From positions 3,348,001-3,412,000 of the forward strand of contig NZ_CP041666.1 in the NCBI RefSeq assembly GCF_007301515.1: DNA of 64,000 nt, in the 5' to 3' direction. Both the position numbers and the translations under genes were made by a program. How positions within the stretch are numbered: the first letter of the stretch is position 1; the number at the start of each line of letters is the position of its first letter. This DNA comes from Radiobacillus deserti (GTDB lineage Bacteria; Bacillota; Bacilli; Bacillales; Amphibacillaceae). Below the pieces are notes generated by a model. It was given only the letters and a program-made list of their open reading frames with translations, made no database searches and was not told the origin of the DNA. Below, piece after piece: positions 17,709 to 26,211 of the stretch.

Positions 17709-17822
17709 TTACCTCACTCCCTCCGAATAGAAATTGTACTAAATTAGCTAGTAAATTGTTATGGTAAATGGTGTGAGAGTATGTAATTATTTCATTATGT
17801 TAAAAAATCTTAATGAAATAGA

Positions 17823-17849
17823 AGAAGGAGCTCGGTTGCCCCTCCTTCT
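17823..17849 (-). terminator. Terminator of the methyltransferase gene
   Basis: An 8 bp stem (AGAAGGAG / CTCCTTCT, 11-base loop) lies right at the stop codon, followed by TTCTATTTC on the minus strand. Confidence 0.65.
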
Positions 17850-18424
17850 TAATAAGCAACAAAAAATAGCTCATTATAAAGAAAGCATTTCTTAAAACGT
17901 TGTATCGTCTTACACGTAAAACCAGCTTGTTCAAAGTAATCATGATATCCTCGTTCATTTTGAATGTATGAGCCATTATCCGCTGTTTGCATATACCAAT
18001 TACTTATATGCTTCTTATCAAATAAACACGGTTCAATTGCCACAACCATCCCGCCCGGCTTAAGCACAGCTTTGAACTGTATTGCATACTCTCTAATTTT
18101 CTCCGGAGGAATATGGTGTAGTACTGCAATGATTAAAACGACATCTACCGAATTCTCTTGCTTGGTAAGTTTATCGTTATCAAACACATTGAAAACATAA
18201 TCAGGGTAGAGCTTTTTAGCATATTCAATCCGCTTCACGTCTGGATCGATTCCTTGATATTTTTCTGGACAACAAAGGGTACAATTCACTCCTGTACCCG
18301 CTCCAAAATCTAGTACATGTTTGTCGTCTAGCTTCAGAAACTTTTCAATCCTATTGTGGATATAAAATCGACTTAGCCACTTGGGACGGATAATCCGATG
18401 ATATAAGATGGGGGATAGTTCCAC
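17849..18424 (-). CDS. Class I SAM-dependent methyltransferase
   Basis: A Rossmann-fold methyltransferase of 191 residues. Motif I is VLDFGAGTGVNC with an acidic residue closing strand 2 (GIDPD); a later strand gives VVLIIAVLHHIPPEK, as in methyltransf_11/25 families. The start is GTG 18424. The substrate is unknown; the N-terminal YHRIIRPKWLSRFYIHNRI segment is basic and aromatic and could touch lipid or nucleic acid. It is monocistronic, flanked by terminators. Confidence 0.82.
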   Translation of the reverse strand: MELSPILYHRIIRPKWLSRFYIHNRIEKFLKLDDKHVLDFGAGTGVNCTLCCPEKYQGIDPDVKRIEYAKKLYPDYVFNVFDNDKLTKQENSVDVVLIIAVLHHIPPEKIREYAIQFKAVLKPGGMVVAIEPCLFDKKHISNWYMQTADNGSYIQNERGYHDYFEQAGFTCKTIQRFKKCFLYNELFFVAY

Positions 18425-18536
18425 TTTTTATACCTACTTCCTATAGAAAAACTTATTCACCCCTCCTGATGTCAGGGAAGAATCAACCATTAAGCTTCCC
18501 TCATTTCCATTCCTCATACAATTTTGAACATAATTA

Positions 18537-18569
18537 AAGCCCAAAGCGATTGATCATCACTTTGGGCCT
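18537..18569 (-). terminator. Terminator of the dipeptidase operon
   Basis: A stem of GCCCAAAG / CTTTGGGC with an AT-rich loop, preceded by A and followed by TTTAATTATG on the minus strand, 13 bp after the dipeptidase stop. Confidence 0.75.
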
Positions 18570-18581
18570 TAAATCCTGCTA

Positions 18582-19529
18582 CTATTGAGGTAAATGGTTT
18601 AAAAAGTTTTCATAAGCAAACCCTCTTACTTCCTCTTCCTTATAATGCTTCATTAGTTCATTTATTAGATTTTGGTACTCACCTGCATGGTTTAATCCTT
18701 CTACAAATTGGCCAATTCCGTCAAAATCGGAGCCGAACCCAATCTGTTTAACACCACCTAGTGCACACATATGATCAATATGCTTAATCAGATCTGATAT
18801 CGTGGTCGTCCCATCCTCTTTTATAAATGGAGGATTAAAGACGACATGTATTAATCCATTGTTCTGGAACATAGCTGTTATTTGCTCATCGTACAAGTTT
18901 CTAACATGATCGCATAAAGCACGTGCATTGGAATGACTAGCAAGTGGATAATCCGCCAAATCCATCACGTCCCAGAACCCCTTAATGGATAAGTGCGATA
19001 CATCGGTAAAGACACGATGTTCATTGTTGAGTTTTACTACATCTTTCCCTAATAACGTGAGTCCGCCACCACGAGGCTCCCCGACTCCATCCGCACAAAG
19101 GTTGGCATTATTCCAAGTAAGACCAACCGATTTCACACCTAATCTGTATAGCGTTCTAAGTTTCGTTAAATCGTTTCCAAAGGCATCCGCGCCTTCTAGA
19201 GTAAGTACAGCACCGATTTCCCCTTCTTTTAAATCATGAAGCTGATTCCACTCTCGGATGTGTACCATACCTGGACTTGGCAGCACATCATTGTAAAAGA
19301 AATCTATCTGCTCTAAAGCGTGTTGCCACTTTTCATTATCAGGTAAGTCTGGTTCCACGAAGATGGCATAGAATTGCGCAGCTACTTTCCCTTGTTTTAA
19401 ACGTTCTAGGTTTGTATCTAGCTTTGGGTCATGCTGGTAGCTCAACAAATCTGTCTGGTTCACCATGTGAAGTCTTTTGGTAAGTTGTAATTTCAGTAAT
19501 GCATCACAATGTGTATCAATTAGTTTCAT
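18582..19529 (-). CDS. Membrane dipeptidase family (peptidase M19)
   Basis: A zinc-dependent dipeptidase of the renal dipeptidase family, 315 residues. The first metal ligands are in IDTHCDAL at the N-terminus; further landmarks are GVKSVGLTWNNANLCADG, DVSHLS, and GFGSDFDGIG near the C-terminus. No signal peptide is present, so the protein is cytoplasmic. ATG 19529 is used, with AAAGGAGG before it. It overlaps the end of the upstream gamma-glutamyl hydrolase by 14 bp, so the two are co-translated. Together they may break down gamma-glutamyl or other unusual peptides. Confidence 0.9.
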   Translation of the reverse strand: MKLIDTHCDALLKLQLTKRLHMVNQTDLLSYQHDPKLDTNLERLKQGKVAAQFYAIFVEPDLPDNEKWQHALEQIDFFYNDVLPSPGMVHIREWNQLHDLKEGEIGAVLTLEGADAFGNDLTKLRTLYRLGVKSVGLTWNNANLCADGVGEPRGGGLTLLGKDVVKLNNEHRVFTDVSHLSIKGFWDVMDLADYPLASHSNARALCDHVRNLYDEQITAMFQNNGLIHVVFNPPFIKEDGTTTISDLIKHIDHMCALGGVKQIGFGSDFDGIGQFVEGLNHAGEYQNLINELMKHYKEEEVRGFAYENFLNHLPQ

Positions 19530-20244
19530 GTTTTGCCTCCTTTGCACTATCTATAAACGCTTCATAAATCCGGCGGGCATCTTTGTCGTTTGCTTCTAAT
19601 AGATTTTCTGGATGCCACTGCAGTCCTAACACAAACGGATGTGTCACACTTTCGATGGCTTCATTAACACCATCCGATGCTTCGGCGACACTAGAGAAAC
19701 CTGGTGCAATGGTACGGTTCGCCTGATGATGCCTGCTATTAACCAGCAGTTTCCTTTTTCCCGTTATACGGTGAAGTAAAGACTTGTCTTTAACCCATGC
19801 GTAATGAGAGGCGTGGGCTTTTGGAGCCTGTTGTTGATGCTGAATAAGCTCTTGATTCATTTGCTCATAGATATCTTGATACATATCCCCTCCTGCCGCA
19901 ATGTTTAGAACCTGACACCCTCTACATACAGCCAATATCGGCTTGTTACGTTCCAACATATATCGTAGTAATGCGAGTTCAAACGTATCGCGATCAGGTG
20001 TAATGGTACCTAACTTCGGATGAGGCTCTTCTCCAAACAGTAACGGGTTAATGTCATAGCCACCCGTTACATATAGACCATCGAGTTGATCCCCTATCGC
20101 TTTAATATCTTGCTCATTCGTCATATTAATAAGTGCAATTGGCAGTCCTCCTGATAGCGTAATAGCATCTATATTGGACTTACTGACGGATAAGTGTGTA
20201 TATTCTACATCTATAGATGTAGTAATTCCAATCACTGGTTTCAT
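19516..20244 (-). CDS. Gamma-glutamyl-gamma-aminobutyrate hydrolase family (peptidase C26)
   Basis: A class I glutamine-amidotransferase-like hydrolase, PuuD type, 242 residues. The nucleophile Cys is in AVCRGCQVLNIAAGG, preceded by YVTGGYDINP, and the catalytic His-Glu pair is in LGLQWHPE. Such enzymes release glutamate from gamma-glutamyl amides such as gamma-Glu-GABA. Its partner downstream is a dipeptidase with overlapping reading frame, so substrates may be peptides with gamma-glutamyl links. No polyamine genes lie nearby. Confidence 0.9.
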   Translation of the reverse strand: MKPVIGITTSIDVEYTHLSVSKSNIDAITLSGGLPIALINMTNEQDIKAIGDQLDGLYVTGGYDINPLLFGEEPHPKLGTITPDRDTFELALLRYMLERNKPILAVCRGCQVLNIAAGGDMYQDIYEQMNQELIQHQQQAPKAHASHYAWVKDKSLLHRITGKRKLLVNSRHHQANRTIAPGFSSVAEASDGVNEAIESVTHPFVLGLQWHPENLLEANDKDARRIYEAFIDSAKEAKHETN

Positions 20245-20488
20245 TTCAACCCCTCCTAATATATGTACTTACTCTCATTGTATTTTTCATTTTGAAAATG
20301 TTGACTTCATCAGTATATATCAGATAGGAAAGCCTAGTTTCCATCATACTACCATAACTTGTTCTTTTCTCTATACATAGCCTTCCTCCGCCAAAAGTAG
20401 GAGATAACTTCCCACCAATATACGATGCCATCGTTCTTGCTTTTCTCTAATCTTATAAGTAAGAAAAGAAATGAAGGGTGAGATGGAC

Positions 20489-21214
20489 ATGATAGAAAAT
20501 CAAGTAATTATTATCACAGGTGCTAGCTCTGGACTTGGAAAAGCGCTAGCCACCGCTTTCGCCAAACAAGGGGCAAAGCTGGCAATTTGTGCTAGGAATG
20601 AAGAAAGACTATATAAGGTGGAGCACCAGCTAATTAACCAAGGGGCAGAAGTATTAGCGGTAAAAGCAGATGTATCCAGAAGGGAGGATGTCGATCGGTT
20701 TATATCTCTCGCTGAAGACCGCTTTGGCAAGGTGGATGTCCTGATTAACAACGCTTCCGTTTTCGGACCAGGCCCAAGCTTACTCGTTGACTATCCAACC
20801 GAAGCTTTCCAGAATGTTTTAAAGCTAAATACATTAAGTGTTTTCCTCGTTACGAAACGGGTTCTTCCAGGCATGCTTATTCGAGATTCCGGTTCCATCA
20901 TTAATGTAACCTCTGAAGCTGGAGCTACAGGCTTTGCAGAGTGGGGAGCTTATGGCATTTCGAAATTTGCTTTAGAGGGGTTAACCGAGACATGGGCAGA
21001 TGAATTGCAGAAGACAAAAATTCGAGTCAACATGGTGGATCCCGGAGAAATGGATACTCCGATGCACGATGTTGCAGTACCTGATTGCGACTATGAGCTT
21101 GGAAGCCCGGAAAACCGAGTGGACGTATTCTTATACTTAGCCAATGCTACAAACGTTCATGGTAAAAGACTAGAAGCACAGCATTTTGAAGCGAAAGGGT
21201 TTGGAGACCTATGA
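20489..21214 (+). CDS. SDR-family oxidoreductase
   Basis: A classical short-chain dehydrogenase, 241 residues. The cofactor motif is TGASSGLG, the structural motif NNAS, and the catalytic tetrad shows Ser in INVTSEAGA and Tyr/Lys in YGISK. ATG 20489 was chosen because GGTGAG lies 6 bases before it; an ATG at 20471 is in frame. The stop overlaps the next gene's start as ATGA. The C-terminus is unusual in ending with LEAQHFEAKGFGDL. Genetic coupling to a QueA paralogue suggests a common pathway, not yet known to me. Confidence 0.9.
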   Translation: MIENQVIIITGASSGLGKALATAFAKQGAKLAICARNEERLYKVEHQLINQGAEVLAVKADVSRREDVDRFISLAEDRFGKVDVLINNASVFGPGPSLLVDYPTEAFQNVLKLNTLSVFLVTKRVLPGMLIRDSGSIINVTSEAGATGFAEWGAYGISKFALEGLTETWADELQKTKIRVNMVDPGEMDTPMHDVAVPDCDYELGSPENRVDVFLYLANATNVHGKRLEAQHFEAKGFGDL

Positions 21215-22233
21215 ACGAGGCAATGTTTAAAATTCCTGACCACTTACATGCAACAGAGCCTGTTGAATTTACAAAAGGATCTAGGGATCAAGTGAGTCTC
21301 ATGGTAACCGATTCACCAAGTGGACAATGTGAGCACACACAATTCCCCTTACTAATAAATTTTCTAAAAAAAGGAGACTTACTCGTTTTTAACAATAGTC
21401 GAACGATTCCTGCTCTCATGATTGGTAATATTGGTGAAAATCGGGCGGAAGTACGTTTGTCACACCGAGTCAATGACTCCCAATGGCGTGCACTTGTTTT
21501 GACGGAAGAAATAGAGCTGGGAGATACTATTATATTTTCGAAAAACCTCCTCGCCGTTGTATCAGAGGGATGTGAAAATACTCCATTATACACGTTAAGC
21601 TTTTCTCAATCAGGAAGCTCTCTCGTGGATGTCTTTTATCAAATTGGGAAGCCCATCCATTATGAATATATAAAAAAGGATATACCATTAGACGCTTATC
21701 AAACCGTGTATGGAACAGTACCCGGATCTGTGGAACTAGCTTCAGCAGGACGACCGTTCACTTGGGCAATGCTCCAACAATTAAAAGACGCCGGAATCAA
21801 CATCGCATTCCTTCAACTTCATACAGGGCTAAGTTACTTCGAAAATAATCTATGGCCTAATCCTGTACAACAACCTGAGCTTTTCCATGTACCCGAACGC
21901 ACTGCACGGTTAGTCCATGAAACAAAAAAACGAGGCGGGCGCATTATAGCGGTTGGTACAACGGTTGTACGTGCTCTTGAGAGTGCGGGAAAGAATAGAA
22001 CAATAAAAGCATTAAATGGATCCACTAATCTTTATATCCACCAAGCCTATAACCTTAAGGTCATTGACGGACTTTTAACCGGTTTCCACGAGCCAGAAGC
22101 AAGTCACCTTGATATGCTGTCTGCATTTCTACATCCTGATATACTGAAGTCCACTTATGAAGAGGCACTCTCTAAACAATATCTTTGGCATGAATTTGGG
22201 GATATAAACCTTATCTTAGCAGGTTGCCTATGA
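21211..22233 (+). CDS. QueA-like SAM:tRNA ribosyltransferase-isomerase paralogue
   Basis: A 340-residue member of the QueA family. Recognisable blocks are LLVFNNSRTIPALMIG, YQTVYGTVPGSVELASAGRP, FLQLHTGLSYFE and GGRIIAVGTTVVRALES. Genuine QueA transfers the ribose of SAM to preQ1 in tRNA. Here several hallmark residues are altered: the usual TAGLHFT is SAGRPFT, the LHVGLGTFRPV-type block is LHTGLSYFENN, and the MHSE-type block is reduced. A changed substrate is therefore likely. The gene is coupled by ATGA overlaps to an SDR before it and a VOC protein after it; no queC, queD, queE or tgt is nearby. Confidence 0.85.
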   Translation: MNEAMFKIPDHLHATEPVEFTKGSRDQVSLMVTDSPSGQCEHTQFPLLINFLKKGDLLVFNNSRTIPALMIGNIGENRAEVRLSHRVNDSQWRALVLTEEIELGDTIIFSKNLLAVVSEGCENTPLYTLSFSQSGSSLVDVFYQIGKPIHYEYIKKDIPLDAYQTVYGTVPGSVELASAGRPFTWAMLQQLKDAGINIAFLQLHTGLSYFENNLWPNPVQQPELFHVPERTARLVHETKKRGGRIIAVGTTVVRALESAGKNRTIKALNGSTNLYIHQAYNLKVIDGLLTGFHEPEASHLDMLSAFLHPDILKSTYEEALSKQYLWHEFGDINLILAGCL

Positions 22234-22592
22234 AGATACACCATATTGGAATTGAGGTGCTGGACTTAGCTAAGTCCATAGACTTCTATGAACACTTCTT
22301 TCATTTTAAAAAGGAACAAATAATGGATGTAGAAGGTGAGACCTTAGCCTTTCTCTCCAATGGAAGTGTAAGACTAGAACTAGTATGGAGCCCTTTTCAT
22401 AAACAGAACACGTACGGGTCCCTCCATTTTGCTCTGGAAGTGGATGATATCAACCAATGGGTAAGTCGTTTGAAAGAAAAGATGCTTTTCCCTATAGAGG
22501 GTCCTAGTCAACAAAAAAACGGGTGGTACACTGTTTTCTATAAAGGCATGAATGGAGAAGTGATTGAATTCATATCTACATCCGATGACTAG
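22230..22592 (+). CDS. VOC-family (glyoxalase-like) protein
   Basis: A small vicinal-oxygen-chelate fold protein of about 120 residues. It begins IHHIGIEVLDLAKSIDFYE, has an acidic ligand in RLELVW, and ends with the family strand MNGEVIEFIS. Two beta-alpha-beta-beta-beta units are visible. The start ATG 22230 overlaps the QueA-like stop as ATGA. It is the third gene of the SDR/QueA-like/VOC operon. VOC proteins include lyases, dioxygenases and resistance proteins, so no reaction is assigned. Confidence 0.88.
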   Translation: MKIHHIGIEVLDLAKSIDFYEHFFHFKKEQIMDVEGETLAFLSNGSVRLELVWSPFHKQNTYGSLHFALEVDDINQWVSRLKEKMLFPIEGPSQQKNGWYTVFYKGMNGEVIEFISTSDD

Positions 22593-22597
22593 AAAAA

Positions 22598-22834
22598 GAG
22601 GTTGAGACAAAAGTATATAAAGCAATGAAAAAATGAACAATTATAAATTGTGCCTATACCCCGCTCCGGAAATATACGACGCTTTCCGTGGGCGGCTGGT
22701 GAACCTCCTCGTGCTGACGAACTGTGGTATCTCACCGATGCCTTTCCTCCCGCTAGAGTCTACGTATAGTTCCGGAGCTAGTATAGGCTGTTGTTCTCCT
22801 TTTTGGCTTAACCTTTTCGTTATGTCCCAGCCCC
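22598..22834. repeat. Dispersed ~235 bp palindromic element, copy 2
   Basis: Same orientation as copy 1 and about 85% identical by eye. It begins GAGGTTGAGACAAAAG and ends TATGTCCCAGCCCC, with the nested CTCCGGAAATATACG inverted repeat. It fills the gap between two convergent genes (VOC and TauE-type). Confidence 0.9.
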
Positions 22835-22837
22835 TTT

Positions 22838-23596
22838 TCAAAAGACATTTTTCCAAATCACTTGGATGGCCATCGCAAAACAAACGCTCACCACAACTGG
22901 TTTTATGATTGAGGCTCCTTTCGCCAGAACCATTCTTGCTCCGATTACCGAACCTACAACCTGTCCGCTCATCATGACTAATCCAACAACCCAAGCAATT
23001 TGTCCAAACAGTAAAAAGGAAAGCAGTGCCGCTACATTACTTGTGAAATTAAGAACCTTAGCATGAGCAGTTGCCTTAGGAGCGCCAAACCCACAGAGTG
23101 TAATGAATGCTACCGCCATCAAACTACCAGTACCAGGCCCAAAAAAACCATCATAAAAGCCAAGTATCGGTGCAAAGGTTAGAGAAAAAACGGAAAATTT
23201 TATTTTTGCTTTACGATCAATATCATCTACCTTTGGTGAAAACAAAAAGTAAAGTCCAATGGAAATAAGCAAAAATGGAAGAATGAGTAGTAAATATTCC
23301 GCATTAATTTGTAACAGTAACCAGCCTCCGAATACAGCACCTATAAAGGTCATGAGGACTGCTAGCAAAATCGCTTTAACATTTACAGCACCTTTTTTAA
23401 GAAAATAAAGAGTCGACACGAGTGTTCCACTGCTACCTTGCAATTTATTCGTCGCTAAAGCTGTCGCTGGTGGCAATCCAGCTAATAGCATCGCGGGTAT
23501 CGTAAGTAATCCACCGCCTCCTGCAATGGTATCGACCCAGCCAGCCACCGCAGCAACTATAAATAATAACAAAAGAATTTCTATACCTATCTCCAT
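22838..23596 (-). CDS. TauE/SafE (TSUP) family membrane protein
   Basis: A sulfite/organosulfonate exporter-like membrane protein, 252 residues, about eight hydrophobic segments. The duplicated family pattern is seen as AGWVDTIAGGGGLLTIPAML near residue 16 and FGPGTGSLMAVAFI in the second half. ATG 23596 is used, behind GGGGG. TSUP members move sulfite, sulfoacetate or other anions; substrate unknown. It is monocistronic. Confidence 0.88.
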   Translation of the reverse strand: MEIGIEILLLLFIVAAVAGWVDTIAGGGGLLTIPAMLLAGLPPATALATNKLQGSSGTLVSTLYFLKKGAVNVKAILLAVLMTFIGAVFGGWLLLQINAEYLLLILPFLLISIGLYFLFSPKVDDIDRKAKIKFSVFSLTFAPILGFYDGFFGPGTGSLMAVAFITLCGFGAPKATAHAKVLNFTSNVAALLSFLLFGQIAWVVGLVMMSGQVVGSVIGARMVLAKGASIIKPVVVSVCFAMAIQVIWKNVF

Positions 23597-23714
23597 TTTA
23601 TTTTCCCCCAAAGGCCTTTTAAAGTACTCAGACTTAAACGCTCAGAACTTGTGAACGAAACTCTGAATATTTTATCGTAGTCTTAGGGGCATAGCAATAT
23701 GTTTATAGGAACAC

Positions 23715-24458
23715 CTATAAATGATGGAGCCATAAGGAGATAAACACACCAATAGCGGTAATAAAGCCGACACTCGGTCCACCTTCTTCATACGCCTCTG
23801 GCATCATGGTAGAAGCAATCATCGATATAATCGCTCCACCTGCGAATGAACTCATAATTGCTTTAATACTGTTGGACGCTTGTTCCAGTAAATAGGCTCC
23901 CAAAAAAGCACTTAAAGCTGAAAACAGGACAACCGATATCCATAACAGAATGATTTTCTTCTTTGAAAACCCACTTTTTTGCAAGCCGACAGTACTAGAA
24001 ATCCCTTCGGGTAAATTACTTATAAAAATAGATATAACCAAAGCTAAGCTCACTGATTTTCCGCCAACCAAACTTAGTCCTATCATCGCTGACTCAGGTA
24101 ATGTATCCATGACAGTTCCTATAAATATCCCCATTCCAGATCCACTTGATTTTCCATCCTTACGTGCTGGGTTTCGATCAGAACCTTTTCGTTGATGTCC
24201 ACCTTTTCGAGATACGATGATGTCTAATATGGTGAAAAGGAGTGCTCCTCCTAAAAAGCCGATGGCTATTTCCCTAAAGCTGCTAATCTCCAACGCATCT
24301 TCTAATAACTCATATGAAGTCGCTCCAATTAACGCACCTGTTCCAAGCGCCATAATAAACCCAATCACTTTTTTCGGGATATGAATGGATAACACAATAA
24401 TGGCACCTAATAACGTAGCAGAGGCTGCAATAATTCCCCACATAATGGCTTGGAACAT
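23715..24458 (-). CDS. ZIP-family metal transporter
   Basis: A 247-residue membrane protein with eight predicted segments and a basic, glycine-rich loop (about residues 85-105) after the third. Family signatures are DTLPESAMIGLSL and SNLPEGISSTVGL. In well-studied ZIP proteins the second motif usually starts with His; Ser here may change metal choice. Transport of zinc or another divalent metal is likely, direction uncertain. Confidence 0.85.
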   Translation of the reverse strand: MFQAIMWGIIAASATLLGAIIVLSIHIPKKVIGFIMALGTGALIGATSYELLEDALEISSFREIAIGFLGGALLFTILDIIVSRKGGHQRKGSDRNPARKDGKSSGSGMGIFIGTVMDTLPESAMIGLSLVGGKSVSLALVISIFISNLPEGISSTVGLQKSGFSKKKIILLWISVVLFSALSAFLGAYLLEQASNSIKAIMSSFAGGAIISMIASTMMPEAYEEGGPSVGFITAIGVFISLWLHHL

Positions 24459-24568
24459 ACATGTACCTCCTATCTAAGTAGAAAACCCTTTTATCATTTT
24501 TTCATTCTAGTTACTAAATTATACAGAAGAAGGGGGGCGCGCTATGTAATAAGATAACTTATATAAAA

Positions 24569-24592
24569 AAGAGTATCCAGGTGGATACTCTT
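24569..24592 (-). terminator. Terminator of the mannitol operon
   Basis: An 11 bp perfect stem (AAGAGTATCCA / TGGATACTCTT, 2-base loop) with a T-run on the minus strand, 10 bp after the mtlD stop. Confidence 0.9.
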
Positions 24593-24601
24593 CCTTGATT
24601 G

Positions 24602-25759
24602 TTATTTCAGTTTCTCAATTTCAGGGAATTGTTTTAGTACACTTTCTACTAATTTGTCCCCTTCCTTCAATCCAGATACCTCAAAAAGCGTTTCTTTATA
24701 GCCCTTCTCTTGAACTAAGCTTTGTAGTTTAACCGCTTCTTCATCACCTTGGTCTTGATATTGAAGTGCAGCTGCAATAGTTTTCGATAAATGCTCTGGT
24801 TCCTTCTCTAACAGCTGTAAGTATAGACTAGCCGGACGAATTAATCGATCGTTAGGTCCAAGTTTTCTTAAAGGAGCTCGGCCAACACGATTCACTTCAT
24901 CTGATACATATGGATTTTTAAAACGATGGATAATTTTTTGAATGTACGATTTATGTTCTTCCGGACCAAAACCATACTGTTCAACAAGCACAGCTCCTGA
25001 TTCTTCTAAAGCACCTTGCAAAAGCGCTTCTACTTGCGGAGAATCAATCGCTTCTTTAATGGTCTTATAGCCTAAATAGGCGCCTAAGTATGCAACAACC
25101 GCATGACCGGTGTTTACCGTAAATAATTTCCGTTCAATATATGGTGCTAAATCAGAAACATAGGTTAAACCTTCTATATTTAGTTTACCAGCTTTTAATT
25201 GACTTTCATCCACAACCCATTCATAATACGGCTCTACTGAAACAGCTAACACATCCTCGTTCACTTGATTGGGAACAATACGGTCTACTGCTGCATTTGG
25301 AAACCCAAAAAGAGCTTCAAAGCTACGCTGTTCTGCCTCTGAAAGTTTTTCAAACACTTTTTCTTTAAGCAGAGAGCTTCCACCAATCATATTCTCGCAA
25401 GCGATTAAATCTAGTGGCTTTTTATTTTGTTGATAGCGTTGTTGTAGGCCTTTCGCAATAAGATCTGCTATGATTGGTAAAATAGTTGGTCCTACCGCTG
25501 TTGTTACAATATCTGCATCCGCTATCGCTTGAATTGCAGCGTCTGGATGTTCCCCACTGTTAATTCCTTTTACATTCTCTACTGGAAGCTGCTCACTATT
25601 TTCATCAGAGAGTGTTACCTTATACGATTTACGTTCATTTAGTGCATCAATCACGGTTTTATTTACATCCACAAACATTGTGTGAAAACCGGATTGATGG
25701 AGTAATAATCCAATGAATCCTCTTCCAATGTTCCCTGCTCCAAAATGGACAGCTCTCAT
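24602..25759 (-). CDS. mtlD: MtlD, mannitol-1-phosphate 5-dehydrogenase
   Basis: Oxidises mannitol 1-phosphate to fructose 6-phosphate with NAD. The N-terminal motif HFGAGNIGRGFIGLLL is the cofactor site; KLFTVNTGHAVVAYLG holds the catalytic Lys/His region of the long-chain polyol dehydrogenases. At 385 residues it is slightly longer than other MtlD proteins. It is the last gene of mtlA-mtlR-mtlF-mtlD, one base after mtlF, with its ribosome site inside mtlF. Confidence 0.97.
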   Translation of the reverse strand: MRAVHFGAGNIGRGFIGLLLHQSGFHTMFVDVNKTVIDALNERKSYKVTLSDENSEQLPVENVKGINSGEHPDAAIQAIADADIVTTAVGPTILPIIADLIAKGLQQRYQQNKKPLDLIACENMIGGSSLLKEKVFEKLSEAEQRSFEALFGFPNAAVDRIVPNQVNEDVLAVSVEPYYEWVVDESQLKAGKLNIEGLTYVSDLAPYIERKLFTVNTGHAVVAYLGAYLGYKTIKEAIDSPQVEALLQGALEESGAVLVEQYGFGPEEHKSYIQKIIHRFKNPYVSDEVNRVGRAPLRKLGPNDRLIRPASLYLQLLEKEPEHLSKTIAAALQYQDQGDEEAVKLQSLVQEKGYKETLFEVSGLKEGDKLVESVLKQFPEIEKLK

Positions 25760-25760
25760 C

Positions 25761-26198
25761 TTAATTCACCTCAGCAAACATATCAAGAATCTCTTGCTTG
25801 GATTGGGCTTGAACCAATTTCTCTACGTTCTCTTCCTCCGCACAAACTAATGCAATCTTCGAAAGGATTTCTAAATGCTCATTTCCTTTACCCGCGATTC
25901 CAATTAACAGCTTCACCGTATTTCCGCTACCAAAGTCGATCCCTTCTGGTGCTGTCACAATGGATAAACCTGTTTCTTTCACAGCTGCTTTCGCATCCTC
26001 TGTACCGTGTGGAATTGCAACATTATTCCCAATGTATGTTGACGTCACTTCTTCTCTTTCTAACATTTTATCTACGTATGTGTTATCTACGTATCCATTA
26101 TCTACTAAAATGTTACCTGTAAAGCGAATTGCTTCCTCTTTCGTCCCTAGATCGGCTCCCAATCGAATATTGTCTGTTGTCAAAATATCTTTAGCCAA
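25761..26198 (-). CDS. mtlF: MtlF, PTS mannitol EIIA
   Basis: The EIIA subunit that phosphorylates MtlA. The phospho-histidine is in NNVAIPHGTEDA (His64 with the start used). Family start MAKDILTTDNIRLG is reached from a TTG at 26198 preceded by AAAGGAG; an ATG nine codons upstream lies inside the ribosome site region and overlaps mtlR. Length 145 residues is normal. Confidence 0.95.
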   Translation of the reverse strand: MAKDILTTDNIRLGADLGTKEEAIRFTGNILVDNGYVDNTYVDKMLEREEVTSTYIGNNVAIPHGTEDAKAAVKETGLSIVTAPEGIDFGSGNTVKLLIGIAGKGNEHLEILSKIALVCAEEENVEKLVQAQSKQEILDMFAEVN

Positions 26199-26211
26199 AA
26201 CAAACACTCCT

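Noticed and set aside
20246..20431. 61-codon minus-strand frame upstream of the gamma-glutamyl hydrolase
   Set aside because: No ribosome site and no resemblance to a protein family; the interval is better read as promoter region.
22633..22994. Open frames over repeat copy 2
   Set aside because: They are shadows of the repeat and of the TauE-type gene, with no start signals.
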